Assembly (NCBI RefSeq): GCF_002831565.1 | Contig: NZ_CP025096.1 | Coordinates: 4,450,501 to 4,514,500, forward strand | Reading direction: 5' to 3' | Source of the DNA: Spirosoma pollinicola | GTDB lineage: Bacteria; Bacteroidota; Bacteroidia; Cytophagales; Spirosomataceae | Length of the DNA stretch: 64,000 bases | In this document: positions 26,555 to 36,150 of the stretch, in pieces | Layout: every line of letters begins with the position of its first letter | How positions within the stretch are numbered: the stretch's first letter is position 1 | Position numbers and translations under genes: made by a program | Notes under the pieces: generated by a model | Told to the model about the DNA's origin: nothing | Databases searched by the model: none | What the model saw: only the letters and a program-made list of their open reading frames with translations

Positions 26555-27355
26555 ATGAACTTTACTTTCTCGAAGGATCTCAAAGTAATCTTAGATACCA
26601 AGGTGGGCATCTTTGATGTTCCAGTGGATGGCAGCCCCCGCTTCACTAATTTGGAAACTGCGTTCGCCAGTGAAAAGCAGCGCATTGACAACGTCAGGAT
26701 GCCCGCTGCCCCTGCTCCCGAACAGCCAGTAGTAAACGAAATGGCCCCCCAAAAAGCTATTTCGTTTACCATTGCACCGCTGCCCATTACTACGTTGGTA
26801 GAAAGTATTAACGCGTTGAGGGATGAACCTTTGCCGACAGGCCAGCCCAAACTTACCCATTTAGGTATTTTTTACGGACTTACGCCTGATACCAACCAAA
26901 TCGTACTGGTTATGCGAGGAGTCTTTTTAGATGGTTCCGACGATGGCGAGAAATTGCATTTGACACCATCAGTGATGTCTACAAAACAGTTCACCAGCTT
27001 AAACCTAACCCCTTCCAAGAAGTCACAGTTGGCCTTGCTGAACCAGTTCGAGCAGTCATTCCGGTCCATTCATGGCGAGGATAATTTTATCACGGGGGCC
27101 TATATGCAATTTGATCCTTTGCTAAAGGCATTAAGCGATTTGGATAAGGAACACTGCCCCCTGCTGTCCATTCGCTTTGGCTTTATGGAACGTGTTGAAA
27201 ACTCGAATAGCCCGTTCAACCGCAATTGTTTTCACCTTATTTTCAGGGGTTTACACGCCGATGGTCAAACGCCTTCGGTAAAGCAGTTCTCCACTTTCGA
27301 TGATGAGCCGGGTTATAGTGGACCCAAGCCAAGCACCCCGCCTTTCGGGCGATAA
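26555..27355 (+). CDS. Unknown protein heading a signalling operon
   Basis: The 266-residue product starts MNFTFSKDLKVILDTKVGIFDVP and has no signal peptide or membrane helix. A Pro/Ala-rich linker (MPAAPAPEQP) lies near residue 50. The rest is mixed alpha/beta, with LTHLGIFYGL, IVLVMRGVFLDG and a His/Phe-rich end (NCFHLIFRGLHADG). It is followed after 20 bp by a 7-TM protein and then a sensor kinase, so it probably belongs to the same operon. I do not recognise the family. Confidence 0.65.
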   Translation: MNFTFSKDLKVILDTKVGIFDVPVDGSPRFTNLETAFASEKQRIDNVRMPAAPAPEQPVVNEMAPQKAISFTIAPLPITTLVESINALRDEPLPTGQPKLTHLGIFYGLTPDTNQIVLVMRGVFLDGSDDGEKLHLTPSVMSTKQFTSLNLTPSKKSQLALLNQFEQSFRSIHGEDNFITGAYMQFDPLLKALSDLDKEHCPLLSIRFGFMERVENSNSPFNRNCFHLIFRGLHADGQTPSVKQFSTFDDEPGYSGPKPSTPPFGR

Positions 27356-27375
27356 ACAAATAAATCTGACGTGTG

Positions 27376-28041
27376 ATGAAGCTGGTCGATATAGCGATGT
27401 TTCTCGTGTATGTAGCTACCTACATCGTTGTGATTCCTGTTGGGGTTGGCGCTTACTATAGTAAATATCTTTCCCGGACAGGGTCTATTTTGCTGCTTGG
27501 GTTGTCGATTGTTCTGCTTCTGGATTTGCTGTTGTTGTTGTTTGATTTGACAGCCACTCTAACCTTTCTGTATCTGTTTTCAATTGCCGATGTGCTGATG
27601 ATGGCCACTATCTTTTCGTTGCTCATCCGTCGTAGAAAAGTCCGGATAGTCTTTTTGTGGCTTGGTCTGTTACTGGTGCCATTTATCACCCTCGATGCTT
27701 TTTTTATTTCGGGACTGACTAATAATGGCTTCAGTAACGCGGTAGCCAAGGCCTACATACTGACCATCGGATTGTATTACCTGAGCCAGGTATTGCAAAC
27801 CGATATTCACATACCGTTGGCCAGGCAGCCTATGTTCTGGATAAGCGTCGGTGTTGTGACCTATAATCTGGTTGGTGCATTCGATCTGTTCCGAGAGCCC
27901 CTTGCCGGCTATTCGCAAACACTTTATTTGCAGTACTATATTTTCTGGTCGATCATCACCATCGGCATGTACATCGGCTTCGCCTACGCGTTCTGGCTGA
28001 GTGCATATGTAGAAACGTCAACAAGCCGCACTGATCCATGA
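27376..28041 (+). CDS. Seven-helix integral membrane protein
   Basis: The start is placed at ATG 27376 (a GTG one codon earlier is also in frame). The roughly 221-residue protein is almost entirely hydrophobic, with about seven transmembrane helices and a basic loop (LIRRRKVR). Its stop overlaps the start of the Y_Y_Y sensor kinase by 4 bp (ATGA), so the two are translationally coupled and the membrane protein may be a sensor or partner of the kinase. No transport motif is visible. Confidence 0.78.
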   Translation: MKLVDIAMFLVYVATYIVVIPVGVGAYYSKYLSRTGSILLLGLSIVLLLDLLLLLFDLTATLTFLYLFSIADVLMMATIFSLLIRRRKVRIVFLWLGLLLVPFITLDAFFISGLTNNGFSNAVAKAYILTIGLYYLSQVLQTDIHIPLARQPMFWISVGVVTYNLVGAFDLFREPLAGYSQTLYLQYYIFWSIITIGMYIGFAYAFWLSAYVETSTSRTDP

Positions 28042-29351
28042 AACCTGCCCTTTTTCTGCTCATTGCTGCGCTTTGGTGGCAGGTTGCGTGGGGGCAGCGT
28101 AGCCTTCCATCGACCCGGATTGTGGCGGTGAAGGCCGGAAATAATCAGAAAGATTCGGCCTTCACTACCATAAGCTTATCCCAAAAACAACCCATCCGGC
28201 TGGCCAACAATCAGAATTATCTACTGTTTAGCTTTGCCGATGAGCATAATGCATCGCAGAAAACAGTTCAGTATAAGCTGAAGGGACTTGATTATGCCTG
28301 GATCACCTGCACCAATTGCTCGCAGGCACTGTATGCTCACCTGGATGGTGGCGACTACACGTTTCTTGTCAAACCTGCGTCACCGAATGCCACGGCCGAC
28401 GAATTTGCTTTCGTTATCGAAGGAGCCGTCTGGCACAAGTGGTGGTTTATTCCTCTGCTCTTTCTGTATGCGCTTGTTTTCGTTGGTGTGTGCATCTACT
28501 TTTTTGTCCTGTATCGGTTTCGTCAAAAGCTTCTGGAGCAGCGCCACATTCACCGGGTAAAGATGGCCTCAATGGCCGAGCTCACTGCCGGTATTGCCCA
28601 CGAGATTCAGAACCCGCTCAACTTCGTCAACAACTTCGCCGAAGTGTCGGTCGAGTTGATGCACGAACAACGAGAAGCCTTATCAAAAGGTGACCTGGAC
28701 GAAGCAAACTACATTGCCGACGATCTGGAGGAAAATCTGCAACGTATCGCTCAAAACGGGCAACGGGCCAGCAACATTGTCAGGGGGATGCTCGAACACG
28801 CCCGCATCAGCACCGGAGAGCGGGAGCCCACTAATCTTAATGCCCTCTGTGAGGAATACCTGCGGCTGGCTTATCAGGGGATGACCCACTTTGGCGCATC
28901 GCCGGACCATGGACTGCCGGCCCGGGTTCAATTTGCCTGCACGCTGGAAACTAACTTTGACCCCAGTCTGCCTTTAGTCCCGGTGGTGCCGCAGGACATC
29001 AGCCGCGTATTGCTTAACCTGTTTAACAATGCTTTTTATGCCGTGGGCCAGAAGCAGAAAACAGCTTCAATGGATTACCAGCCGACTGTTACGGTCAGCA
29101 CAGCCCTGCTTCGTCATCAATCTGACCGCCGAGCAGTCGAACTTCGGATTTGTGACAATGGAACGGGCATTCCCGACGCGATAAAAGAGAAGATCTTTCA
29201 GCCCTTTTTTACGACCAAGCCCACCGGCGAAGGCACGGGGCTTGGCTTATCGTTGAGTTATGATATTATTACCAACGGACATGGGGGCGAAATGACGGTG
29301 CAGTCGCAGCAGGGTGAGGGCGCAACGTTTATACTGAAACTAATTCTGTAG
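28038..29351 (+). CDS. Membrane sensor histidine kinase, Y_Y_Y type
   Basis: The 437-residue protein has a signal peptide (1-19). A single periplasmic Y_Y_Y-like beta domain spans about 45-120 (VQYKLKGLDYAWITC, LDGGDYTFLVKP), without the usual seven-bladed propeller before it. One transmembrane helix lies near 136-157. The HisKA domain has AGIAHEIQNPLNF (His188), and the HATPase_c domain has ICDNGTGIP and GEGTGLGLS. It has no receiver, so it needs a partner. The nearest is the REC-kinase-REC-AraC protein 313 bp downstream. It overlaps the upstream 7-TM gene by 4 bp. Confidence 0.9.
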   Translation: MKPALFLLIAALWWQVAWGQRSLPSTRIVAVKAGNNQKDSAFTTISLSQKQPIRLANNQNYLLFSFADEHNASQKTVQYKLKGLDYAWITCTNCSQALYAHLDGGDYTFLVKPASPNATADEFAFVIEGAVWHKWWFIPLLFLYALVFVGVCIYFFVLYRFRQKLLEQRHIHRVKMASMAELTAGIAHEIQNPLNFVNNFAEVSVELMHEQREALSKGDLDEANYIADDLEENLQRIAQNGQRASNIVRGMLEHARISTGEREPTNLNALCEEYLRLAYQGMTHFGASPDHGLPARVQFACTLETNFDPSLPLVPVVPQDISRVLLNLFNNAFYAVGQKQKTASMDYQPTVTVSTALLRHQSDRRAVELRICDNGTGIPDAIKEKIFQPFFTTKPTGEGTGLGLSLSYDIITNGHGGEMTVQSQQGEGATFILKLIL

Positions 29352-29664
29352 CCGAGTTTTCGACCAATACCATTTGGGCATCCATCAACATGCCCTGTCT
29401 GCTTCCATTTAATAGATATAGCGTGCTTCGCCTACCAATAGGTAAGAATAGTGAAGGCTTTAGGCATTAATTTGAAAATGAATTAGTTAATTAGCTCTGT
29501 AACTGCTAGTTAAAGCCGTTTCTTTTCCACGGAAAGCATGGGTTAGAGTTGGATCGGCCAGGCCATGAACAGCATAATCGTGGTTGATGAATTGATTTCA
29601 GCTTTTTGACGCAGAAGCTACCTCAGTATGCAACGAGTCTATTGTTGTTTTCCCACCTTTCTCC
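29352..29664 (+). other. Intergenic region before hybrid regulator
   Basis: This 313-base gap holds no credible gene. It may carry a separate promoter for the downstream regulator; I see no clear terminator hairpin. Confidence 0.4.
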
Positions 29665-31644
29665 ATGAGCACCAAGATACTGGTAGTGGACGACGAAGTC
29701 AGTTTACAACCACTTATGCAACAACGTTTCCGGCGCAAAATACAGGCTGGCGACTATGTATTCAGCTTTGCAACCAGTGGTCAGGCAGCGCTGGCTATTT
29801 TAAAAACTGGACCGGAGGTGGATGTATTGCTGCTTGACATCAATATGCCCGACATAGACGGCTTGACTTTACTTAGCCAGCTCCCGCAAGTAGCACCCAC
29901 CAGCCGGGCGTTGATGGTATCGGCCTATGGCGATCTGGCCAATGTACGCACTGCTATGAACCGGGGTGCTTTCGATTTTGTCATGAAGCCTATTGATTTC
30001 AAGGATCTGGAACTGACCATTGATAAAACGGCCCGCCATGTGGGACAGTTGCGCGAGTCGATTCATGCAAAGGCCGTTGCCGAGTTAAAGGCCCGATTTT
30101 TCGATAACATCACGCATGAATTCCGGACTCCGCTCTCGCTCATTCTGGCTCCCGTTGATAACCTGTTGCAGAATCCCCGACAGGACGAGGCACTACGCCG
30201 GAGCCTGCTTACCATCCAGCGGAATGCAAATCAATTACTTAACTTAATTAATCAACTCCTTGACCTGGCCAAACTGGAAGCCGATAGTCTGCCACTGCTC
30301 GAGTCGAGCGGGGATGTTATCACTTTTCTGGACGATGTTGTCAACTCCTTCGGCGCAATGGCCGATCAGAAACAACTTTCCCTGACGTTTTCCAGTAACC
30401 TTCAGCATCAGGAGATCAATTTTGATGTCGATAAATGGCAAAAGATTCTCGCCAACCTTATGTCGAACGCCATCAAGTTTACGGCCGCCGGCGGTAAAGT
30501 CGCCGTGGTTTGCGTGGTGGGCCAAAAGCAGTTGGTCCTGACGGTCGCCGACACGGGAGTGGGTATTCCACCGGAACACATAAGTCGAATATTTGATCGG
30601 TTCTATCAGGTAGATGCTTCCCTGACCCGAGCCTACGAAGGGTCGGGAATTGGCCTCTCGCTAGCGTATGAACTGACGCGTCGGCTAGGGGGGCATCTCT
30701 CCGTCGAAAGTCAGCCGGGCCGTGGTACCATTTTTACGGTCGAGCTGCCTATCCAGAAAGTAGTTAAATCCGCCACCTACGGGATACGGATACAGCCCCG
30801 GCCAACGGTTCCTCTCTGGGTGGAAGACCATCCGCTAACTACCAATCTGGAAGAATCTGACCGTCCGCTTATTCTGTTGGTCGAAGATAATTCGGAACTG
30901 ATCACCTTCATCGCCGAATCACTTTCGGGTCAGTACCGGATACTGACCGCTGCCAATGGTCGGCAAGGGCTGGAACTGGCACAGCGTGAATTGCCCGACA
31001 TTGTGGTGTCGGATGTGATGATGCCTGAGATGGATGGCTATCAATTAACTCATCAGTTGAAAAATAGCCCCGACACCAATCATATTGCCGTGCTTTTGCT
31101 TACAGCCCGTTCCGGTGTTCAACACCGTCGGGAGGGCCTGTTGGAAGGGGCCGATGATTACCTGACAAAGCCGTTCGATATGACAGAGCTGACATTGCGA
31201 CTCCGGAATATGGTTAGTCGGCAGCAGAAAATACGGGATTATTATCTGCGATCTCTCACCAAACCGGACCCGCAACCAACGCTTACCGTGCCGGAAGCAG
31301 ATAAACCGGTTACCCCTCAAACCGTGTTTATGAACAAACTCTACAGATGTATCGAAACACATCTGGACGAATCTGCTTATAGGGCCGAAGCGCTGGCCGA
31401 CGATATGGCCATGAGCGTACGAACCCTGACACGCAAGCTTCATTCGCTGGTAGGGGTAAGCCCCGCCCGCCTAATTCGCACCTACCGGCTTCGGCGTGCC
31501 TGCGACCTGCTTAAAATTGGGCATCCGGTTTCAGAAACGGCTTATCTCGTTGGGTTTGAGCATCCCACAAACTTTGCCACTGCGTTTAAAGAGGTATATC
31601 AACAAACGCCCACAGAATTTGTGGCAGCCGACCTTAAACGATAG
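29665..31644 (+). CDS. Hybrid REC-kinase-REC-AraC regulator, paralogue 2
   Basis: This 659-residue protein is a paralogue of the one at 1330-3285 and aligns over its whole length. Its order is N-terminal receiver (ILVVDDEV, Asp58 in LLDINMP), HisKA (FDNITHEFRTP, His151), HATPase_c (GSGIGLSL), second receiver (ILLVEDN, VSDVMMPEMDG) and C-terminal AraC HTH. It has no input domain or membrane segment. It lies just downstream of the Y_Y_Y kinase, which could phosphorylate its first receiver and start a four-step relay ending at the DNA-binding half. The start ATG 29665 immediately precedes STKILVVDDE, the normal beginning of a receiver. Confidence 0.92.
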   Translation: MSTKILVVDDEVSLQPLMQQRFRRKIQAGDYVFSFATSGQAALAILKTGPEVDVLLLDINMPDIDGLTLLSQLPQVAPTSRALMVSAYGDLANVRTAMNRGAFDFVMKPIDFKDLELTIDKTARHVGQLRESIHAKAVAELKARFFDNITHEFRTPLSLILAPVDNLLQNPRQDEALRRSLLTIQRNANQLLNLINQLLDLAKLEADSLPLLESSGDVITFLDDVVNSFGAMADQKQLSLTFSSNLQHQEINFDVDKWQKILANLMSNAIKFTAAGGKVAVVCVVGQKQLVLTVADTGVGIPPEHISRIFDRFYQVDASLTRAYEGSGIGLSLAYELTRRLGGHLSVESQPGRGTIFTVELPIQKVVKSATYGIRIQPRPTVPLWVEDHPLTTNLEESDRPLILLVEDNSELITFIAESLSGQYRILTAANGRQGLELAQRELPDIVVSDVMMPEMDGYQLTHQLKNSPDTNHIAVLLLTARSGVQHRREGLLEGADDYLTKPFDMTELTLRLRNMVSRQQKIRDYYLRSLTKPDPQPTLTVPEADKPVTPQTVFMNKLYRCIETHLDESAYRAEALADDMAMSVRTLTRKLHSLVGVSPARLIRTYRLRRACDLLKIGHPVSETAYLVGFEHPTNFATAFKEVYQQTPTEFVAADLKR

Positions 31645-31832
31645 CTGCTTTTATCTCCCTTTTTAAAAACCAGCATTGCCGGGCCGTCAACAGTTTCGAC
31701 AGTCCGGTCAACGCGTCATGACTGTTTCAGCCGTTAACGAAGTGGCGGGTGCCAGTAGGAAAACGATACCGGCTGCTGATGTTGCCGATTTCCGGAATCG
31801 GCCTTGGCATGGACTATTCATTAGGGTCTTTA

Positions 31833-33086
31833 CTAGGTATCCTTTTTCGCTTGCGGACTCGTTTCCGGTACAAAAAACCACAGAACGGCAAGAGCTACAA
31901 GAGCCAGGGCAGCTAGTGTCAGGAAGGCGACGTTGTAACTGGTTCGCTGGAGTAAAGCACCGGCAAAGACGTTGCTGAGCGAGGAGCCTAAGCCAACAGC
32001 CGTAGCAATTGCACCCTGCGTGGTATTGAATAGCCCACTACCGCTGGTTAAATCTGAGACGATCAGAATGGAAAGAACCCCGAACAGGCCCGCGCCAACG
32101 CCATCCAGAATCTGAATAGCGACGAGCAAAACAGGATCATTAGTGAGGGTGTAGAGCAAACCCCGGATGGGGAGCACAGCAAAGCCGATGAGCAGCAACC
32201 GCTTACGCCCTTTGGGAGCCAACTTTCCTGTGAGGTGACTGACAGGAATCATAACCAGTTGCGCGACAATAATGCAGGCCGACATGTAGGCCGATGAAGC
32301 CCCGGCGTTGATGCCTTTAGCCAAACGCTGCCCTAACAGGGGCAACATGGCGGCATTGGCGAAATGAAAAAGTACACAAGCCAGCGCGAAAAACAGAATG
32401 GATCGGTTGCCCAGTACGGCCCGGATACCGGTTGGCTTCCCTTCCGGATTTTCCGGCTCGTCTTTCGGCCCCTTTCCCCGCGCCAGTTCATGGTCGATGT
32501 CGGTTTCACGGATGCGCCAGACGGCCACGCTACTGAGCAGCGACATGACGGCCAGCAACACAAATATCCCTTCCGTTCGGAGGTAATAACCAATCAGGCC
32601 AGCCATCACCGCAGCAAATACATTCCCCGCGTGATTGAATGTTTCGTTTCGACCCACCCGTCCGTCGAGTGCTTTTGGGCCAACCAGCCCGAGGGTCAAT
32701 GCGGCAATGGCGGGAGCAAACCAGGCCGCAGCTACCCCCATCATGGCCTGACCGCCCAAAATGACCCCATACCGAGGCCAGGTGATGGTAAGCAGAGCTG
32801 CCGTAGCAATTAACAGCGATGCCACAACAGACAGGATGCGTTTTCGGCGTGTACGGTCGACAAGAGCACCAGCGGGCGTCTGGGCCACTACGGTTGCAAT
32901 ACCCATCACCGACATAGCAATACCAATTGTTTGGGCGTCCCAATGCAATGTGGTGAGCAGATAAATAGCCAGGTACGGACCCAGCCCATCGCGAACATCG
33001 GCCAGAAAAAAGTTGGCCGCATCCAGCGCGCGAAGACTGATTTTGCTGGCTGTGTGTTTTGGGGGTTTAGCGGGGGTGTCGATCAT
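31833..33086 (-). CDS. MFS transporter
   Basis: The 417-residue integral membrane protein has about 12 helices and the major-facilitator signature between helices 2 and 3 (AGALVDRTRRKR). A charged cytoplasmic loop (RETDIDHELARGKGPKDEPENPEG) divides the two halves. The N-terminal part (DAANFFLADVRDGLGPYLAIYL) resembles an uncharacterised MFS group. The substrate cannot be told; drug or metabolite efflux is possible. It is 63 bp downstream of the ArsB-like permease on the same strand and may be co-transcribed with it. Confidence 0.87.
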   Translation of the reverse strand: MIDTPAKPPKHTASKISLRALDAANFFLADVRDGLGPYLAIYLLTTLHWDAQTIGIAMSVMGIATVVAQTPAGALVDRTRRKRILSVVASLLIATAALLTITWPRYGVILGGQAMMGVAAAWFAPAIAALTLGLVGPKALDGRVGRNETFNHAGNVFAAVMAGLIGYYLRTEGIFVLLAVMSLLSSVAVWRIRETDIDHELARGKGPKDEPENPEGKPTGIRAVLGNRSILFFALACVLFHFANAAMLPLLGQRLAKGINAGASSAYMSACIIVAQLVMIPVSHLTGKLAPKGRKRLLLIGFAVLPIRGLLYTLTNDPVLLVAIQILDGVGAGLFGVLSILIVSDLTSGSGLFNTTQGAIATAVGLGSSLSNVFAGALLQRTSYNVAFLTLAALALVALAVLWFFVPETSPQAKKDT

Positions 33087-33149
33087 TTTTGCGTAAATGA
33101 GTAGAAGACTAACGCAGGTAACTGGATGTATGTACCCAATCGGGGAAAG

Positions 33150-34409
33150 CTATGCCAGTCGATAATACAGCCATACGGTGCCCAGTGTAAATAGAAGCGC
33201 GGTTAGCATGACCGGAATGCCGAGCTTGAGAAATGCCCAGGCGCTAACCTGCTGCCCTTCCCTACGTAAAGCGACCAGCCAGAGTATAGTCGCCAGCGAC
33301 CCCGTTACCGACAAGTTCGGCCCCAGATCGATACCAATCAGGATGGCGCTTTTGATTACGTCCGGTACCTGACTGACCTGCACCACCGTACCTGCTATTA
33401 GCCCGGCGGGTAGGTTATTGACCAGGTTGCAGGTTAGCGCAACGCCAATCCCACTTACCCAGGTTGTCATCGCTATTGAACGGGTTGTGCTGTCGTGTAG
33501 CAGCGTTGTCAGTTGCTGAATAAGGCCGGTTTTGACGAGCGCTTCTACAAGCACAAACAACCCTGCAACCAACGGAAGTACAGACCAGGAAACCTCTTTG
33601 ATGACGACAAGCGGATTTAGTCTCGCCCGAATCAGGACAAGAACCGTTGTGAGGATACCCGTGATAGCGGTCGGCAAACCCAGCGGCCTGTCCAGCGCGG
33701 AGGAAACCAGTAGAACAACTGCCGTAGCGGCAATACCGAGAATGGCCAGACGCCCACCGGGAGACAGCGCTGGAATGGCAATGGCTGTTTCAACGGATTC
33801 GGTTAGTGCCTCTCGCTGGGTAAAACGAAGCACTGCATACGTAACACCAATCGACACCAGCGAAGGCAGGGTATATTGAGCTAGCCAGGCCAGCAGGGGG
33901 GGCATGTGGCTCCCATAAATAACCAGGTTAGCCGGGTTGGAAATGGGCAGCACAAACGATGCGGCATTGGCAATGAAGGCACAGATAAACAGGTAAGGCA
34001 ATGGATTTTTCACCTTTGCAGCGTTGACGGCGGCAGCCACGGCCGGCGTAAGCACAACAGCCGTGGCATCGTTGGATAAAAACGTAGTGACGACGACACC
34101 CACCAGATAAATCAGCAGAAATAGTCGGCTGGCTGATCCTTCGGCGCGTTTGGTGGCATGAGCCGCCAGCCAATCGAACAGGCCTTCTTCTCGGGCGGTT
34201 TCGGCCAGCAGCATCATGCCCGTTAGAAACAGGTACACGTCCAGCCCCTTAGCGATACCCGAAACGCCTTCGGAAACGGATAATAACTGAAAGATCAGGA
34301 GTAAAAGCGCCCCGGAAACAGCCCAAACGGCCTCAGGGATGTTGAAGGGTCGGATGATGACACCCGCGATGGATACAAACGTGATAATCCAGATGAAAAT
34401 GTGAGTCAT
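33150..34409 (-). CDS. ArsB/NhaD-type anion permease
   Basis: The 419-residue membrane protein has about 11-12 helices and the ion-transporter-superfamily repeats TTFLSNDATAVVLTP and NLVNNLPAGLIAG, with SNPANLVIYG, characteristic of ArsB and related SLC13-like permeases. Arsenite/antimonite export is the nearest characterised function. However, no arsR or arsC is adjacent, so another anion or a Na+/H+ exchange role remains possible. It is followed by the MFS gene on the same strand. Confidence 0.8.
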   Translation of the reverse strand: MTHIFIWIITFVSIAGVIIRPFNIPEAVWAVSGALLLLIFQLLSVSEGVSGIAKGLDVYLFLTGMMLLAETAREEGLFDWLAAHATKRAEGSASRLFLLIYLVGVVVTTFLSNDATAVVLTPAVAAAVNAAKVKNPLPYLFICAFIANAASFVLPISNPANLVIYGSHMPPLLAWLAQYTLPSLVSIGVTYAVLRFTQREALTESVETAIAIPALSPGGRLAILGIAATAVVLLVSSALDRPLGLPTAITGILTTVLVLIRARLNPLVVIKEVSWSVLPLVAGLFVLVEALVKTGLIQQLTTLLHDSTTRSIAMTTWVSGIGVALTCNLVNNLPAGLIAGTVVQVSQVPDVIKSAILIGIDLGPNLSVTGSLATILWLVALRREGQQVSAWAFLKLGIPVMLTALLFTLGTVWLYYRLA

Positions 34410-34898
34410 GTAATCTTGTTTGCCTGTAGTTAAAATGATGGTTTGCCAGTTCTGTTATTAACTGTCAGACAGCCACAAAGGAAAAAGGGCTTGCTTAGGT
34501 TTACGTTAGATTAGTATTAATTTTTCTTCATCCGTTGCGTGCCACTGGCAGTATAATTATCAGAGCGTGCGGATTACTGTAATGATGACTGGATACTGTG
34601 AAAACCATGCCACAAATGTGTGGCAAACGGCAATGAATTGATTCGTAGCGGTTTACCAAAACCTAATTCGTATATTATATTGACTGGTGTGGGTAGTTTT
34701 ACTCAAAGTTGTAGATAGTGTGGTATTTTTTGAAATTTAGAATTATTCTGTAAATCAGTCGTATAAGATTAAAATTCAATTAAAGAGAATGGGAATCTTA
34801 CTTAGTTGACCGCAAAAAATAAGCCTCATCCATTGATAGGAGGAGGCTTATTTTTTGATGGCTGCTGTTTTCACGAATAGCCATTCGCAGTAAGTTGC
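34410..34898. other. Intergenic region between permease and EEP protein
   Basis: This 489-base AT-rich stretch lies upstream of the minus-strand permease and downstream of the minus-strand EEP gene. Apart from the hairpin at 34814-34856 I see nothing coding. The permease promoter is expected near 34420-34520. Confidence 0.5.
34814..34856 (-). terminator. Terminator of the EEP-family gene
   Basis: A 14-bp perfect stem (AAAAAATAAGCCTC against GAGGCTTATTTTTT) with a 15-base loop lies 43 bp downstream of the EEP gene stop. It has A and T tracts on either side, so it can act in both directions. Confidence 0.82.
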
Positions 34899-36104
34899 TT
34901 ATTTTTTTGTTGCTACCAGCTTGGCCGTATCGAATGGCTGAGGGGTACGATGAACAAGCTTGTCAGTCGACATTGTCAACGCCTTTTTGAGGACATACTG
35001 AGCCAGTACAGGAAAATGATCGGAGAAGGAAATGCCAGATAGAGTCTGGCACGTTTTAATATGCCAGTCATGGCTAACGAACTGCTGGTCTATGCGCACA
35101 CAATAAGGGTGGCGATTCAGCGTAAATCCAAGTCCCTGCCCAGCCTCTTCAAATGCATTGGTGAAGTTTTGGGCCAGCTTTCCGTAGGAATAGCCAATGG
35201 GTGTTTCGTTTAAATCGCCACAAATAATAACGGGATATCGACTGCCCACAACATACGATTCTACCTCCCGGAGTTGCTCGTTTCTATGCTCAAAACCTTC
35301 TTTTAACCGGCAAAACGTATCAAAAACCTCTCGTATAAATTGGCCTGATTTACCCGCCCGAAAAGCCTCCATGGCCTGATTTGTGCGAACACCCATCGAC
35401 CACAAATGCACGTTAACAACCCGAATGGTGTCGGTTCCATAGGCAATATCGGCGCAGAGGAACCCATTGATGTCAGGCCCCTGCGTTCGGTTCCAGATAC
35501 GGCCATATTGATTCAGTATCGGGTAATTGGAAAATAAAGCCAGCCCTATTTCCCGGTCTTTGTCAAAACACGTCAGCTTTTCAACTTTAGCCAGGTATTG
35601 GTTCTCGATTTGTGCATTGGGGGAATATTCCTGAAAACAGGCAATATCGGCTTTCAACGCCGATGCGTCGAATCCAGTAGCTGTTGGCCCTGTTGGAAAT
35701 GTTTCGCTGTTAAAGCTCAGCACTTTCAGGGTGTTCACCTGACTTAAATTCAGGTCGCCGGCGGGTATACCCCACAGCCTTTTTACAACCATAAACGAGC
35801 ATAATATCCAGATCAGACCGGCTGTTGCCACCGTCTTTTGTTTCTTGTAAAGCAAATAGATGCAGGCAACCAATCCACAGGCCATAGCTAGTGGTAAACT
35901 CATCATGACAAAGCCGGTAAGCCAATGGTTAACCATTGGGTAGTAGCAAAATGCCATAGTAACAAACAGATAACCAAGTGTTGTATACGCAAGTGGGAAC
36001 CGCCGGTATCGACTGAAAAGCAGGTTGCCCAGGCCCAGTACCGTTTTCAGTAAAAGCTGGACTACTGCCGACAAAATGCGTATGAATGTATAAAAAGTTG
36101 CCAT
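34899..36104 (-). CDS. Membrane endonuclease/exonuclease/phosphatase-family protein
   Basis: The 401-residue protein has an N-terminal membrane region with about four helices up to residue 110. A C-terminal EEP domain follows (about 125-375) with LSFNSETF, IACFQEYS (metal-binding Glu), VVNVHLWS, ICGDLNETP and the final SDHFPVLAQY. The domain is expected on one face of the membrane and could hydrolyse phosphodiesters or phospholipid headgroups; many Bacteroidetes carry this membrane form. All core EEP motifs are present. The substrate is unknown. It lies 46 bp downstream of the coiled-coil protein gene. Confidence 0.85.
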   Translation of the reverse strand: MATFYTFIRILSAVVQLLLKTVLGLGNLLFSRYRRFPLAYTTLGYLFVTMAFCYYPMVNHWLTGFVMMSLPLAMACGLVACIYLLYKKQKTVATAGLIWILCSFMVVKRLWGIPAGDLNLSQVNTLKVLSFNSETFPTGPTATGFDASALKADIACFQEYSPNAQIENQYLAKVEKLTCFDKDREIGLALFSNYPILNQYGRIWNRTQGPDINGFLCADIAYGTDTIRVVNVHLWSMGVRTNQAMEAFRAGKSGQFIREVFDTFCRLKEGFEHRNEQLREVESYVVGSRYPVIICGDLNETPIGYSYGKLAQNFTNAFEEAGQGLGFTLNRHPYCVRIDQQFVSHDWHIKTCQTLSGISFSDHFPVLAQYVLKKALTMSTDKLVHRTPQPFDTAKLVATKK

Positions 36105-36150
36105 CGTTTTGTCCGTTAAATAGCGAATATGAACGCCAATGAAGGCTGCA

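Noticed and set aside
31676-31978. 100-residue plus-strand frame between the hybrid regulator and the MFS gene
   Set aside because: It overlaps the MFS gene end in antisense and shows no conserved pattern; the 188-base gap holds nothing I can support.
33150-34409. Arsenic resistance operon
   Set aside because: Only an ArsB-like permease is seen; no arsR, arsC or acr3 gene is adjacent.
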